DNA from: Bdellovibrio bacteriovorus HD100
GTDB taxonomy: Bacteria > Bdellovibrionota > Bdellovibrionia > Bdellovibrionales > Bdellovibrionaceae
Assembly: GCF_000196175.1 (NCBI RefSeq)
Contig: NC_005363.1
Coordinates: forward strand, 310,001-374,000
DNA length: 64,000 nt
Reading direction: 5' to 3'
Position 1 is the first letter of the stretch. Each line of letters starts with the position of its first letter. This document shows, piece by piece, positions 43,681 through 53,292 of this stretch. Made by a program: the position numbers and the translations under genes. The notes below the pieces were generated by a model. It worked only from the letters and a program-made list of their open reading frames with translations, made no database searches and had not been told where the DNA came from.

Positions 43681-44538
43681 CTAACCAGCGCTTCGGCGAA
43701 CCTGATCCTGATAAGCTACGTAAGCCTTCAGCAAAGCATCCAGACGCAAAGTCATGGAGACGTCCTGTTCGATGAACATCAGACGACGTGGGTCCGTCAG
43801 ATCCCCCACGATTTTCGCGCGGAAGAGCAGGCGGGCTTTGGATGGATCCGGTTCAAAGGGATTCACAATGATCAGATCAAAGGGTTTGTTCAGGAAGTCC
43901 TTCGGGATTTCATCTTCAAGCATGGTTCCGCTTAAAGAGATGTCCTTGGAATAAGTGCGGAACGAACGCACCTTGGAAACCAGCACCACTTCGATTTTAA
44001 AGTTGTGACGGGGATCGCGACGACGATCCGAACCTTTGGGCTCGGGTTTGGCCTGGGCCAGCGGCGTTTCCGCGGGTTCGTCGCCCTTCTTTTTCGGTTT
44101 TGGCATGTCGGATTTGTCTTTGCGGATCTTGGCCAGATCCAGATCGTCTCCGTTGAAGTCTTTCTGATGATAACCGCCCACTTCACGCTGCTTCAGTGGG
44201 ATGTCTCCGACAACCACCTGCGTGTACGGACTGTCCGCGCCGCCATTGGTGGCCGGAGCATTCTTGGTCGCAGTCAAAGTGTTTTCAGTTACATCCGGAA
44301 GAGTCGGCATGCCGCCGGGTTTTGGGGGCTGAACGATGACGAAATAGTTTTGGTCGGACTCCAGGAAGTCCTTGATGGACAGCCAGCTTTCCCAGCCTGG
44401 TGTCCATAGGAAAAACTTGGAGTGAGCATCCTCGGGAATGGAGAGGATAGACACTTGAGCTTGAACCACAGACATTGGCTTCGTCTGCGTCTTGGCCTCA
44501 GCATCATAGATGATCCAAATTTTCCCTTGGGTCTTCAT
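43681..44538 (-). CDS. PilZ domain protein with a GYF-like N-terminal region
   Basis: 285 residues. The C-terminal PilZ domain (about residues 175-285) has RRRDPRHNF (the RxxxR c-di-GMP motif) and KDISLSGTML (the D/N-x-S-x-x-G motif), so c-di-GMP binding is expected. The first ~75 residues (IWIIYDAEAKTQ to FLWTPGWESWLSIKDFL) look like the GYF_2-type domain often fused to signalling modules. A variable Pro/Lys-rich linker joins them. GAGGAG precedes the ATG at 44538. A GGDEF protein is encoded at 34692. Confidence 0.88.
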   Translation of the reverse strand: MKTQGKIWIIYDAEAKTQTKPMSVVQAQVSILSIPEDAHSKFFLWTPGWESWLSIKDFLESDQNYFVIVQPPKPGGMPTLPDVTENTLTATKNAPATNGGADSPYTQVVVGDIPLKQREVGGYHQKDFNGDDLDLAKIRKDKSDMPKPKKKGDEPAETPLAQAKPEPKGSDRRRDPRHNFKIEVVLVSKVRSFRTYSKDISLSGTMLEDEIPKDFLNKPFDLIIVNPFEPDPSKARLLFRAKIVGDLTDPRRLMFIEQDVSMTLRLDALLKAYVAYQDQVRRSAG

Positions 44539-44632
44539 TCCACTCCTCAAACTAATTCCTATGGAAGTTATCGGAGTTTTTTGGTTAATCCTTTACACCG
44601 CTCCCACGAAAGAGACCAAAGTCCAGCGTCTC

Positions 44633-44646
44633 AAAAGGTGCCTGGT
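44633..44646 (+). repeat. Partial copy of the 35-bp gene-end repeat
   Basis: AAAAGGTGCCTGGT matches the first 14 bases of the repeats at 27931 and 46639; it then diverges to TGTTTTTTCTGG. Confidence 0.5.
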
Positions 44647-44668
44647 TGTTTTTTCTGGCGAAGGCGCG

Positions 44669-45331
44669 TTAGGCACTCACCGTGATTCTTTTCACCAGTC
44701 CGTGCAGGTCCTGATAATGCTCTAATACGGCCAACGGCTCATACTTTTCCAGGATTGGGGTGGCCGTGTATCCAAAGCCAATCGCGATAGAGCCGACTCC
44801 GGCTCTTTGCGCAGAAACCATGTCGGGGATGCCATCGCCGATCATCAGGGTGTTTCCAGGCAGACGGCCCGCCAGTTTCATCATGGTTCTTAAAGGAAGG
44901 GGGCTGGGTTTTCTTTCTTCCAGAGTGTCGGCTCCGAAAACGTTCACCCATGGGTACTTGTCCAGCCCCAAGTGTTTCAAAATGACTTTGGCTGGCAGCT
45001 CGTTTTTGTTGGTGATAATCCCCATCGGCCCCTGATAGCGAGACAGGAAGTCCTCAACTCCGGGATAGATCCGGGTCTTTTGCAGCATCTCTTCTTCGTA
45101 GGTGTTCAGGAACTCCATTTCCAAAGCGATGATGTCGGCGGGTTCCAGTTTGTCGACTTTAAATAAATCGGCGATAAGCTTTTTAATGCCCTCGCCGATA
45201 TGAGCGATGATCAGTTCATCGCTCAGAGTGGGTTTTGAATGATTCGCCAAAGTGCGATTGACGGCCACGATAATATCCGGGGCTGAGTCAATCAAAGTGC
45301 CATCAAGGTCAAAGACAAGAAGTGGATTCAT
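44669..45331 (-). CDS. gph: HAD hydrolase, phosphoglycolate phosphatase-like
   Basis: 220 residues. Motif I is FDLDGTLIDSAPD with the nucleophile Asp, the cap domain is helical (residues ~15-85), motif II is GIITNKNE, the Lys is in ERKPSPLP and motif IV is MIGDGIPDM. This arrangement is that of Gph, which removes phosphate from 2-phosphoglycolate arising from DNA repair, though related HAD enzymes differ in substrate. Possible operon with the OmpA-like gene upstream (26-base gap). Confidence 0.87.
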   Translation of the reverse strand: MNPLLVFDLDGTLIDSAPDIIVAVNRTLANHSKPTLSDELIIAHIGEGIKKLIADLFKVDKLEPADIIALEMEFLNTYEEEMLQKTRIYPGVEDFLSRYQGPMGIITNKNELPAKVILKHLGLDKYPWVNVFGADTLEERKPSPLPLRTMMKLAGRLPGNTLMIGDGIPDMVSAQRAGVGSIAIGFGYTATPILEKYEPLAVLEHYQDLHGLVKRITVSA

Positions 45332-45357
45332 AGGCCACTATCTTGCCGTTTCTGACG

Positions 45358-45873
45358 TTATTCGACAATCTCAAAGTCCACGCGGCGATCCCGCGCCATT
45401 TGGGACGAAGTGCCCAGGGTGTCGCGGGCGACGGCCCCTTTGCCGACGGTTTCCAGTTTGTCTTCAGGCACTCCGCGAGAAACCAGATAGTCGCGCACGC
45501 GTGTCGCTCGGGCTTCTGACAGGCGCAAGTTGCGATCAGCGTCCCCTTGCGGGTCGGTCAGGCCAGAGATGCGGATTTTCTCATAAGAATTGGCGGTGTT
45601 TTTCAGCTCGCTGGCGATTTCATTCAAAGCGCGGCGGCTGGAGGCATTGAGTTCTGAGCTTCCGACATTGAAACGAATATTCTGGGACAGGGTCGAGAAT
45701 TTGCTGGATTTGCGCAGATCTCCTGCGGCTCCAGACAGGGCGGAGTCAGGTGCGCGACCACCACGTTGGCCGATGACGTTTTCATCTTCTTTTTTGGTTT
45801 TGCTGGAGCAGGCGCCCAGCGCAAGTACCAGAGTCAAGGATGCGGCAATTTTTAATGCTGAAGACACATTCAT
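45358..45873 (-). CDS. OmpA-family lipoprotein (Pal-like)
   Basis: 171 residues. Signal sequence with lipobox LALGAC (Cys22), a ~40-residue Gly/Ser linker, and an OmpA C-terminal domain that binds peptidoglycan: FNVGSSELNASSRRALNEIA, ISGLTDPQGDADRNLRLSEARA and ARDRRVDFEIVE. It should anchor the outer membrane to the wall. It lacks the TolB-binding context of true Pal (no tol genes nearby). A GGAGG site precedes the ATG. Confidence 0.92.
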   Translation of the reverse strand: MNVSSALKIAASLTLVLALGACSSKTKKEDENVIGQRGGRAPDSALSGAAGDLRKSSKFSTLSQNIRFNVGSSELNASSRRALNEIASELKNTANSYEKIRISGLTDPQGDADRNLRLSEARATRVRDYLVSRGVPEDKLETVGKGAVARDTLGTSSQMARDRRVDFEIVE

Positions 45874-45983
45874 GGAAATACCTCCGTGTTAGAGAAACAG
45901 GTCTTTTAAGGCTAAGCGTGAGGTGAATGGGGGGCAAATTAACTTCCTGTTAACTTCGCAGGCGGGATGTGCGAAGATGGGGC

Positions 45984-46640
45984 ATGCGTGAATCCGTGTT
46001 AAGCCACAAAGACAATTATATGCTTTCACTTCTTTCCGAAGAAAGTGATCTGAAAAAACGTTCCCGCCAGTTTGCTGATGAACTGAATTTGGGAAGAATC
46101 AGCATCAATGCAGCTGAAGCGAAGTTGATTCAGACTTTGGTGCGCACGCATGGCTGTCGCAAATTTGTCGAGATCGGAACACTGACGGGATTGTCGGCGC
46201 AGTACATCTTTGAAGCCCTGCCAGAGGGCGGGGAGCTGTGGACGCTGGAAAAAGACCCGAAGCATGGCGAATACTCAGCGCAGATTTTTGCACAATTGGA
46301 TCAGTCCCAAAAGAAGATCCATCTGGTGATGGGTGATGCCCGCGAAGAGCTTGAAAAGATCGCGGCTCAAGGGCCTTTCGACGGCGTGTTCATCGACGGC
46401 AACAAAGCCGCCTATTTTGACTATCTGACCTGGGCTGAAAAGAACGTGCGTAAAGGCGGCCTGATTCTGGCCGACAATATCTTCCTGTCGGGTTCCGTGT
46501 GGGGTGAACCCGCCCAGAAGTTCTCGGACAAACAAATCCGCATCATGCAGGATTTCAACAAACGCCTGGCCGATCCAAGTCTATTTGAATCCGCCATCAT
46601 CCCCACCTTCGAAGGCCTCTACATAGCCCTCAAAAAATAA
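45984..46640 (+). CDS. SAM-dependent O-methyltransferase (caffeoyl-CoA type)
   Basis: 218-residue class I methyltransferase of family 3/24. VEIGTLTGLSAQYIFEAL is the SAM loop, LEKDPKHGEYSAQIF the acidic ribose contact, GPFDGVFIDGNKAAYFDYL the metal-binding Asp region and GGLILADNIFLSGSV the second metal contact. Enzymes of this family methylate catechols or other hydroxyls with Mg2+; the substrate is unknown. The start at 45984 (GGGG just upstream) is preferred to a GTG five codons earlier. Confidence 0.9.
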   Translation: MRESVLSHKDNYMLSLLSEESDLKKRSRQFADELNLGRISINAAEAKLIQTLVRTHGCRKFVEIGTLTGLSAQYIFEALPEGGELWTLEKDPKHGEYSAQIFAQLDQSQKKIHLVMGDAREELEKIAAQGPFDGVFIDGNKAAYFDYLTWAEKNVRKGGLILADNIFLSGSVWGEPAQKFSDKQIRIMQDFNKRLADPSLFESAIIPTFEGLYIALKK

Positions 46641-46673
46641 AAGGTGCCTGGTGACTTTTTACACCTACGCCGC
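46639..46673 (+). repeat. 35-bp gene-end repeat, copy 2
   Basis: 34 of 35 bases match 27931-27965. It begins inside the TAA stop of the O-methyltransferase gene. Confidence 0.75.
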
Positions 46674-46809
46674 GTTATCTCATTCTGAGACAGCGGCTTG
46701 GCCCTGCCTTTGCTTTACTCCTTAGTTATCAGGTCCGCCTCGAATCACGAGGCTCCGGCCCGCGGAAGTGCCGTTTTTCAGTACTCACGCGTAAAGAAAA
46801 GGAGCAGTT

Positions 46810-47901
46810 ATGAAAAAGCTTAGCGTTATTCTGGCGATCAGTTTGGGTTTGGCCGCTTGTGCGGAAAAAGATTCTGATTACGCAAGAAAGCACCGCAATA
46901 AGACCGCTGAGAAAGCTCAGGCGGAACAGACTGTCCCTGCCGCAAGATCCGCTCCGATCTGTGAAACTCCTGAAATCAACATTTGTGAAAAATCGGTCCT
47001 GCCAATCGTAGCGGACATCAAGAAAAACGGACTGCAGGCGGCACTCAAGGTGCTGAAGGCAGAGCTTTCTTTGCCTGAAGATTTTGACGGTTCAGAAGAA
47101 GCCTTCAAAAAAACCATCACCGACGATACGAAAAGAATCCAGGCTCAGCGTCGTTTGCTGGTTCTGGCCGACAAAGAGTACCGCACAATATACAACTATG
47201 ATGAGGATGTGAAAGAGGCGACTGAAGTCGTCCACAAGCTGATGATGGATTTTGTAAAAAACGAAAAGCTTGATGAAGACGGCCGCATGGGTCTGGTGGG
47301 AGCCTTAAATACAACCGTGGTTCAGTCGGTGTCGCAAACTTTTGAGTTGTCCTATCAGGGGAAAGACATTGTGACCACCGATATGGCCGTGGCGTGCGGA
47401 AGCGACGGTCAGGGCGTCATGGCGCGCTCGCTGCGACCGGGCGGTGGCCCGCAAGGTGTGATCTTCATCTGTCCGGGTCAGCTGCTGCTGAATGCTGGAA
47501 AAACCAAAGTGGAAAGAATTGCAGGACTGGTGATGGCATTGGCGCATGAGATGACTCACCAGCTGGAGTTCCGCGGTTTTGAAATGGATAACCGCGTTCT
47601 GTCTTGCGTGAACGCTGATCTGGCGGACAAGTCTGCGAAATTCATTGAAAGCAAAAACAAAGAGACGCAGGCGGATATCATCGCCTTCCGTATTCTGAAT
47701 AAATTCCTGGCGCAGGATAAAGAGTTGTCCGTGCAGACTGAGAAAGCCAAAGCGGCTTTGTCCTGGATGTGTCATCTGGATGATAAAGAGAGCGAAAGCG
47801 ACAGTTCAACTCACCTGGACAGCAAGTCCCGTTTGAAAAATTTCTTCAAGCTGAAAGAGACCGAAGACCTTCTGGGTTGCAGCAAGGGTCCCCGCTGCTA
47901 A
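46810..47901 (+). CDS. Lipoprotein with a zinc metalloprotease signature (M48-like)
   Basis: 363 residues. The signal sequence ends LGLAAC (Cys17), so it is a lipoprotein. The HExxH motif is HEMTH at 246-250 within VMALAHEMTHQLEF, and a third zinc ligand, Glu285, lies in NKETQADIIAF, the spacing used by M48 (BepA/LoiP-like) peptidases. The N-terminal ~150 residues are helical and unrecognised, with a Cys pair. The likely role is periplasmic protein quality control or prey-protein digestion (inference). AAAGGAG precedes the ATG, and a terminator follows at once. Confidence 0.85.
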   Translation: MKKLSVILAISLGLAACAEKDSDYARKHRNKTAEKAQAEQTVPAARSAPICETPEINICEKSVLPIVADIKKNGLQAALKVLKAELSLPEDFDGSEEAFKKTITDDTKRIQAQRRLLVLADKEYRTIYNYDEDVKEATEVVHKLMMDFVKNEKLDEDGRMGLVGALNTTVVQSVSQTFELSYQGKDIVTTDMAVACGSDGQGVMARSLRPGGGPQGVIFICPGQLLLNAGKTKVERIAGLVMALAHEMTHQLEFRGFEMDNRVLSCVNADLADKSAKFIESKNKETQADIIAFRILNKFLAQDKELSVQTEKAKAALSWMCHLDDKESESDSSTHLDSKSRLKNFFKLKETEDLLGCSKGPRC

Positions 47902-47905
47902 AAAG

Positions 47906-47941
47906 AAAGCCGCATGATCTGTGATGCAGAAATGCGGCTTT
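47906..47941. terminator. Bidirectional terminator
   Basis: AAAGCCGCAT and ATGCGGCTTT form a ten-pair stem around a 16-base loop, with T runs on the plus side and AAAAAG on the other; it sits between two convergent genes. Confidence 0.82.
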
Positions 47942-47943
47942 TT

Positions 47944-48741
47944 CTATTTGGAAGAGTAAGCTTCCACTTTCATTTCGATGGAGTAGTCCTTCGACGCTTC
48001 TTTCAGCGGAGCCAGGATCCAGTCCCATTCCCGGAGTTTGGTGAAGCCGTCAAAACTGACCGGATAAGATCCTTGATAGATCTTTTCACCTTGCGGATTG
48101 CGATAGGTGACCTCACGGTCTGTATAAATCAGCTTTTGTCCCGAGCACTGGCGCAGATTCTTCAGATGAATTTCCCCGAAGGCTGTGCAGATCTGGTCTT
48201 TCTCCGCCAAAGTCAGGTCTTTTTTCATGTACTTTTCCAAAGCTTCCATCGGCAGCAGGGCCAGCTGAGACAAAAGATTTCCGGAAACAATCAGATCGGC
48301 TTCAAAATGGAAAAGCTGTTTTGCCGAAAGATTCTGAATCAGCTGGTTCAGATCTTCCAGTGATTTTAGATTTTCCAGCTCATGCAAAGATCCACCCAGA
48401 TCCTGCGTGACCAGTTTCAGGCGTGAATTGCGTTTGGCCGCCCAGTGATGCTTCAATGGATGGATGACATCCACCAGGGTGATGCTTTCAAAATTGTCCA
48501 CCAGCAGGTGCAGCGGGATTTCATGCAAGTGGGCACTGCCCAGAACCACCACGGATTTCTTCTGAGGCAGGTCTTTTACAACTTGCAGGAACGTGTCCTG
48601 ACAGTTTTTCAGATGCGGCAGCCAGATTTTTTTACAGCGCTCAAAGCGGTGTTTCAGTGAAATCGAATGATAGACGAATCCGTATTTTTTGGCGACGGAG
48701 GTGGCAGGAGTGAAAATCATTTCAATGGCTTCGCGGATCAT
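47944..48741 (-). CDS. Rossmann-fold protein of unknown function, methyltransferase-like
   Basis: 265 residues. KSVVVLGSAHLHEIPLHLLV followed by ITLVDVIHP resembles the SAM-binding start and acidic loop of class I methyltransferases, and ADLIVSGNLLSQL resembles their motif IV region. The Gly-rich loop is weak, so activity is uncertain. No signal peptide. The segment YTDREVTYRNPQG near the C terminus is beta-rich. I cannot name the family. Confidence 0.7.
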   Translation of the reverse strand: MIREAIEMIFTPATSVAKKYGFVYHSISLKHRFERCKKIWLPHLKNCQDTFLQVVKDLPQKKSVVVLGSAHLHEIPLHLLVDNFESITLVDVIHPLKHHWAAKRNSRLKLVTQDLGGSLHELENLKSLEDLNQLIQNLSAKQLFHFEADLIVSGNLLSQLALLPMEALEKYMKKDLTLAEKDQICTAFGEIHLKNLRQCSGQKLIYTDREVTYRNPQGEKIYQGSYPVSFDGFTKLREWDWILAPLKEASKDYSIEMKVEAYSSK

Positions 48742-48791
48742 GGCGGCACCATAACACCCCGGGATCGGCCTTGAAAAGCACTTTCAAGGCC

Positions 48792-51700
48792 TTATCCCAG
48801 AGGCAGAATGCGTTCGGCGCGGATATTGGTGATGGCCCCCACTTTTTCAACCTGGCCGTGGATTTCCAGCAGCGAACGGGTGTAAATCGTGGTGCGGTCC
48901 TTCTGATAGATTTCCGGGTGAATGACGATGTTCACAAAACCGAACTCGTCTTCCAGAGTGATAAAACACATTCCCTTGGCGGTGGGCGGACGCTGGGTGA
49001 TAGCCACCAAGCCGGCAACCCGAACTTTGGTTTTTGTTTTCATGCGTTTCAGATCTTCCGAAGAAAAATAAGGCACGAAACGTTTTTCACGCAGAGCTTC
49101 GCTTTTGCTGTGCAGATAGGTTCTAAGCACCGACATCGGGTGGGATTCCACGGAGTATCCCTTGCTGTCGTACTCCCGGCGCAGGCGGTCCCAGTTGGAT
49201 TCAAACGGCAGGTGTTCGGGTTCATCATCGTCCTCACCCAGCTCAAACTGTTCTTTCGGATGACCCCACAGGAAGCTTTGCTGATCAAGACTTAACGACT
49301 CCAGATTCCAGATCAGCTCCCGCACATTGCTGTTAAAGCTTTCGAAAGCCCCCGCGGCGGCAAGTTTTAAAAGCACACTGCGAGGAAGCTGCGTGCGACG
49401 GATAAAGTCCGCTAGGTCTATATACAGTCCTTCTTCTTTGCGGCTGTCTTCGATTCGACGGATCAATACTTCGGGAATACCATAGATTGATCTTAAGCCC
49501 ACACGCAGCAGATCCCCGGCGGCCGTTTTTTCGATGGTGTAGTCATAATCAGATTTCTGCACATCCAGAGGTGCCACCACCACGCCGTTTCTTTGAGCCT
49601 CGGCGATGATCGTGCGGGGAGCATAAAAGCCCATGGGCTGACTGTTCAAAAGCCCGCAGGCAAACACATCCGGATAGTGGCACTTCAGATAGCAGCTGGC
49701 ATAAGTCAACAGAGCAAAGCTGGCCGAGTGACTTTCGGGGAACCCGTAATTGGCAAAGCCTTCGATGGTTTTGAAGATTTGATCCGCGTATTCACTGGAA
49801 ATCCCGTGGCGGGCAAACCCCGTGCGCAGGCGCTGCTCGATACCACCCATGGTCGCTTTGCGCTTCCAGGCCGAGGACATCACCCGGCGCAGTTCATCAG
49901 CCTCTCCCGGAGTGAAGTCCGCGACGGCCACCACCATCTTCATCACTTGCTCCTGAAAGATCGGAATTCCCATGGTTTTTTTCAGAATCGGTTCCAGGGC
50001 CGGGTGCGCATACTTGATTTCTTTGGGGGGATTCTGGCGCAGCTTCAAGAACGGATGCACCATGCCCCCTTGCAAAGGACCCGGACGGATCAGGGCGATC
50101 TCGATGACCAGATCATAAAAGTTCCTGGGTTGCATGCGCGGCAAAGTGTTCATCTGCGCGCGGGATTCAATCTGAAAGACGCCGACTGTTTCCGCGCGGC
50201 AGATCATGTCGTAAGTGGGTTTGTCATCGGCGGGCAAGGTGGCAAGGCTGTAGTCCCTGCCTTTCACATCACGTAAAAGATCAAAGCACTTGCGCAGGCA
50301 AGTCAGCATGCCCAGGCTTAAAACATCAATCTTCATCAGGCGCAGAAAGTCCACATCGTCTTTGTTCCACTGAATGACATAGCGGCCATTCATGGTGGCT
50401 TTTTCCACGGGAACCATTTCGGTGATAGGATCCTGAGTGATCAGAAAGCCGCCGGTGTGAATGCCGAGGTGGCGGGGGAATCCGTGCAGCTGCTGGGCCA
50501 GAGCCATGAACATCTTCCAAGGACCCGGCTCCATGCCAAAGTCCGCTGCCACCGCGGGATCCAGCAGGCGTTTCATCCCGTCACGGCCCATGAACTTGAT
50601 CATGGCATTGATCTTGGCCAGGGGCATGCCAAACACCTTGGCGGTTTCGCGAATAGCCATGCGCGAGCGATACCGAATCACCGTGCACACCATGGCGGCA
50701 TGGCGTTCGTTGTACTTTTCGTAGATGTGCTGAATCACTTCCTCGCGGCGGCTGTGCTCAAAGTCGATATCAATGTCCGGTGGTTCCCGCCGTTCGCGCG
50801 ATAAAAAACGTTCAAACAGCAGATCCATTTTCACCGGATCAATGGCTGTCAATCCCAGGCAAAAACACACCACCGAATTGGCGGCGGAGCCACGGCCCTG
50901 ATAAAGAATCTTTCTTTCCGAGGCAAAGTCACAGATTTCTTTCAAAGTCAGAAAGTAGTCTTCGTATTGAAGGTCCTTGATCAGCTCCAGCTCATGTTCA
51001 ATCTGTTTTAAGGCTTTGTCAGGAATGCCCTCAGGGTAGCGGCTTTCGGCGCCCTTCAATGTGAGGTGGCGCATGTATTCGGTGGGAGTCATCCCGGAAG
51101 GCAAGCTGGATGCGGGATAGCGGTAACGGATCTCGTTTAATGAGAACGTCACACGTGCCGAGATCTCCACAGTTTTTTCCACAAGATCCAGCCGGTCCTG
51201 CCACAGCCAGGAGATATCTTCGAGGCTTTTTAGGCATCTTTCAGAATTCTGAATCAGTTTATTTTTGGCTTCGGCCAGTGTGGTGTGATGAAGGGTGCAA
51301 GTCAGGACATCAAACAGAGGCTTGCGTTCCGGGCTGTGCATGAACGGGCGCTGGGTGACAAAAAGTTGAGCCTTGTATTTTTCTTCCAGCGCAAAACCCT
51401 GCCGGCAGAATTCCTGGGATTCCCAGGTCAGATCCCGCCACAGAGGCAGATACAGACGGTTGTCAAAAATCTTTTCCAGCTTTTCATAGCGCTCGTCCGT
51501 CCAGGGCGGAAGGGCCAGACACAAAAGACCCTGATTGTATTTTTCAATCTGTTCCAGGCTGAGTTTGGAAAACCCCTTGGCGGCCTGGCGCTTTCCCAAA
51601 GTGAGGATTTCGCACAGATGCGAATAGCCCTGTTTGTTCATCGGAATCAGCACAACGGAACTTTCATCCGTCAAAGTCAGCTCCGATCCGATCAGATAAT

Positions 51701-51986
51701 GAAAGTTCTCCTTCACTTGCGGCGAGGCGGTGAACAAAGAAGGCGACTGGATGGTCTGAAAACCACGAACCACGCCATACAATCCATTCAGATCACACAG
51801 GGCCATGCCGTCGTAACCGAACTCCACGGCCTGCGACACCATTTCTTCGGGGCTGGAAGCCCCTTGCAGAAATGAAAAGTTACTGCGCCCCAGAAGTTCG
51901 ACGAATCCTTTGGCCCGCGGCCGGGGTTTGGCCGGCAGCCGCGAATTTTGGGAAGGAATTAAGGCTTTATTAGTCAAAGTACCCAT
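48792..51986 (-). CDS. dnaE2: Error-prone DNA polymerase III alpha subunit DnaE2/ImuC
   Basis: 1064-residue C-family polymerase. An N-terminal PHP domain (FLQGASSPEEMVSQA) is followed by the polymerase core with catalytic aspartates in PDIDIDFEHSRRE and LMKIDVLSLGMLT. FQIESRAQMNTLPRMQP and GIPIFQEQVMKM are diagnostic, and an OB domain lies at the C terminus (VRVAGLVAITQRPPTAKG). The PHP metal site looks degenerate (LLGRSNFSFL lacks the usual HxH), as is common in DnaE2. It performs lesion bypass with ImuA and ImuB. It overlaps imuB by 17 bases. Confidence 0.96.
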   Translation of the reverse strand: MGTLTNKALIPSQNSRLPAKPRPRAKGFVELLGRSNFSFLQGASSPEEMVSQAVEFGYDGMALCDLNGLYGVVRGFQTIQSPSLFTASPQVKENFHYLIGSELTLTDESSVVLIPMNKQGYSHLCEILTLGKRQAAKGFSKLSLEQIEKYNQGLLCLALPPWTDERYEKLEKIFDNRLYLPLWRDLTWESQEFCRQGFALEEKYKAQLFVTQRPFMHSPERKPLFDVLTCTLHHTTLAEAKNKLIQNSERCLKSLEDISWLWQDRLDLVEKTVEISARVTFSLNEIRYRYPASSLPSGMTPTEYMRHLTLKGAESRYPEGIPDKALKQIEHELELIKDLQYEDYFLTLKEICDFASERKILYQGRGSAANSVVCFCLGLTAIDPVKMDLLFERFLSRERREPPDIDIDFEHSRREEVIQHIYEKYNERHAAMVCTVIRYRSRMAIRETAKVFGMPLAKINAMIKFMGRDGMKRLLDPAVAADFGMEPGPWKMFMALAQQLHGFPRHLGIHTGGFLITQDPITEMVPVEKATMNGRYVIQWNKDDVDFLRLMKIDVLSLGMLTCLRKCFDLLRDVKGRDYSLATLPADDKPTYDMICRAETVGVFQIESRAQMNTLPRMQPRNFYDLVIEIALIRPGPLQGGMVHPFLKLRQNPPKEIKYAHPALEPILKKTMGIPIFQEQVMKMVVAVADFTPGEADELRRVMSSAWKRKATMGGIEQRLRTGFARHGISSEYADQIFKTIEGFANYGFPESHSASFALLTYASCYLKCHYPDVFACGLLNSQPMGFYAPRTIIAEAQRNGVVVAPLDVQKSDYDYTIEKTAAGDLLRVGLRSIYGIPEVLIRRIEDSRKEEGLYIDLADFIRRTQLPRSVLLKLAAAGAFESFNSNVRELIWNLESLSLDQQSFLWGHPKEQFELGEDDDEPEHLPFESNWDRLRREYDSKGYSVESHPMSVLRTYLHSKSEALREKRFVPYFSSEDLKRMKTKTKVRVAGLVAITQRPPTAKGMCFITLEDEFGFVNIVIHPEIYQKDRTTIYTRSLLEIHGQVEKVGAITNIRAERILPLG

Positions 51987-53292
51987 GTAAGTAAACCTGT
52001 GAATTTATGCGATCTTTGAAAACCCACAGCAGTTGACCTTGATGAGAGAGCGCAAAGTAATAATCTCTGTTTTTTAAATCCTGAACTGAAATCTGCCACC
52101 AGGCCGATTCAATGCGTTCGCTGGGAAGGGAAGACACAAACCGAAGCTTCTGCACTTCACCCGCGCTCAGTGCCTGGGGTTTTTCCAGCAGCAGGGACGG
52201 GCGCGGGCTGGAAGCCAGGGCTTTTGCATAGACCGATTTGATCTGCAAAGCCTCGTCCTGTCTTTCCACCAGATCCTGGGGTTTGAAGTCCTCGGGCCAG
52301 TCCGTCACCAGGCGGAAACTTTGTTCGGGGAAATGGCTGGCCTCCATTTGCAGAAAGCCCATTTCGCACTGGGATTGTTTTGCAAAACTGATCAGACGGC
52401 GCCAGCGGTCCTCGGTGTTGTCCCGGGGCTCAAAGAAATCCAGCTGCTGGATTTTTTCCGGCACATCAAACAAAGTGATTTCAAATTCCCGGATCGGATT
52501 TTCCAGAACCTGCTGTTCTAGCTTTTTAAACAGCAGATCCTCGAACAATTCCTGATCGCGCGTCGGGCTGACGGGTTCAATGGAAAGATTGTAGCGTTTG
52601 TCTGAGTATTCACAGTGCAAGACCACATCCAGTCGCTGCGCATGACGGGCCAGGCCCTGCAGGCGCGCAAACAGAATGTCCAGATGAACCTTGAGCCGGT
52701 TCATCAGCAGGGGCGCGGAACCTAAGGGATCGTCCAGGTAGCCATAGCCCACAAGAGGGTCGCGAGGCACAAGAGGTGAAATGACCTGAGAGTCCTGAGA
52801 ATGCAGACGATTCCAAAGTAAAACACCAAAATCCCCCCAGCGTTCACGCAGTGAATTCAGACGAAAATTCAAAACACCTTCCAGCCCATACACACCCAGG
52901 GTGTGGAAGAAGGCAATCATGTGCTCCACCGGCTTTTTCTGCGCCCACGGCGAAAGACCCTCAAGATCTTTCAGGGCATCCAGTCCCAGCCCTTTGAAGC
53001 TTTCCTGTTCCTTGCCGCGCAGACTGATATGCGACGGACGCCACTTTGCCAGCATCTGTGCGCCGGCGGGAGTGTCAGCAATGGCGGCGCTGGCATCCGG
53101 AGCAAACTTGGCAGCGATCTGCAGCGCTTTTTCCAGGCAGCCTATTTCGCCGCCCATCAAGTGCTGGGTCGAGCCAATGTCCACGAAGATATAGTGCGGG
53201 AAGCGGTACTGAACCCGCGGGCTTAGCACCAAAAAGGCCTCAGCTGAGGAGCTTTCTTGCGGTGTTTTTAAATTGATGCATAAAGTTCGCAT
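51970..53292 (-). CDS. imuB: ImuB, catalytically inactive Y-family polymerase homologue
   Basis: 440 residues. The N terminus (MRTLCINLKTPQ) aligns with the Y-family first strand but lacks the metal-binding acids seen in DinB (IDMD), as in known ImuB. FVDIGSTQHLMGGE, AAIADTPAGAQMLAKW and GLDALKDLEGLSPW follow the family layout. The C-terminal third is the ImuB-specific extension that in other species docks on the sliding clamp and DnaE2. It overlaps imuA by 53 bases, so the cassette is one transcript. Confidence 0.92.
   Translation of the reverse strand: MRTLCINLKTPQESSSAEAFLVLSPRVQYRFPHYIFVDIGSTQHLMGGEIGCLEKALQIAAKFAPDASAAIADTPAGAQMLAKWRPSHISLRGKEQESFKGLGLDALKDLEGLSPWAQKKPVEHMIAFFHTLGVYGLEGVLNFRLNSLRERWGDFGVLLWNRLHSQDSQVISPLVPRDPLVGYGYLDDPLGSAPLLMNRLKVHLDILFARLQGLARHAQRLDVVLHCEYSDKRYNLSIEPVSPTRDQELFEDLLFKKLEQQVLENPIREFEITLFDVPEKIQQLDFFEPRDNTEDRWRRLISFAKQSQCEMGFLQMEASHFPEQSFRLVTDWPEDFKPQDLVERQDEALQIKSVYAKALASSPRPSLLLEKPQALSAGEVQKLRFVSSLPSERIESAWWQISVQDLKNRDYYFALSHQGQLLWVFKDRINSQVYLHGYFD

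Noticed and set aside
43601-43684. 27-codon plus-strand frame (MIKEQTIVFVIYEVK...)
   Set aside because: Weak ribosome site and very short; composition alone is not enough. The rest of the 214-base gap at 43467-43680 has only an AAGACTCC/GGAGTCTT inverted pair.
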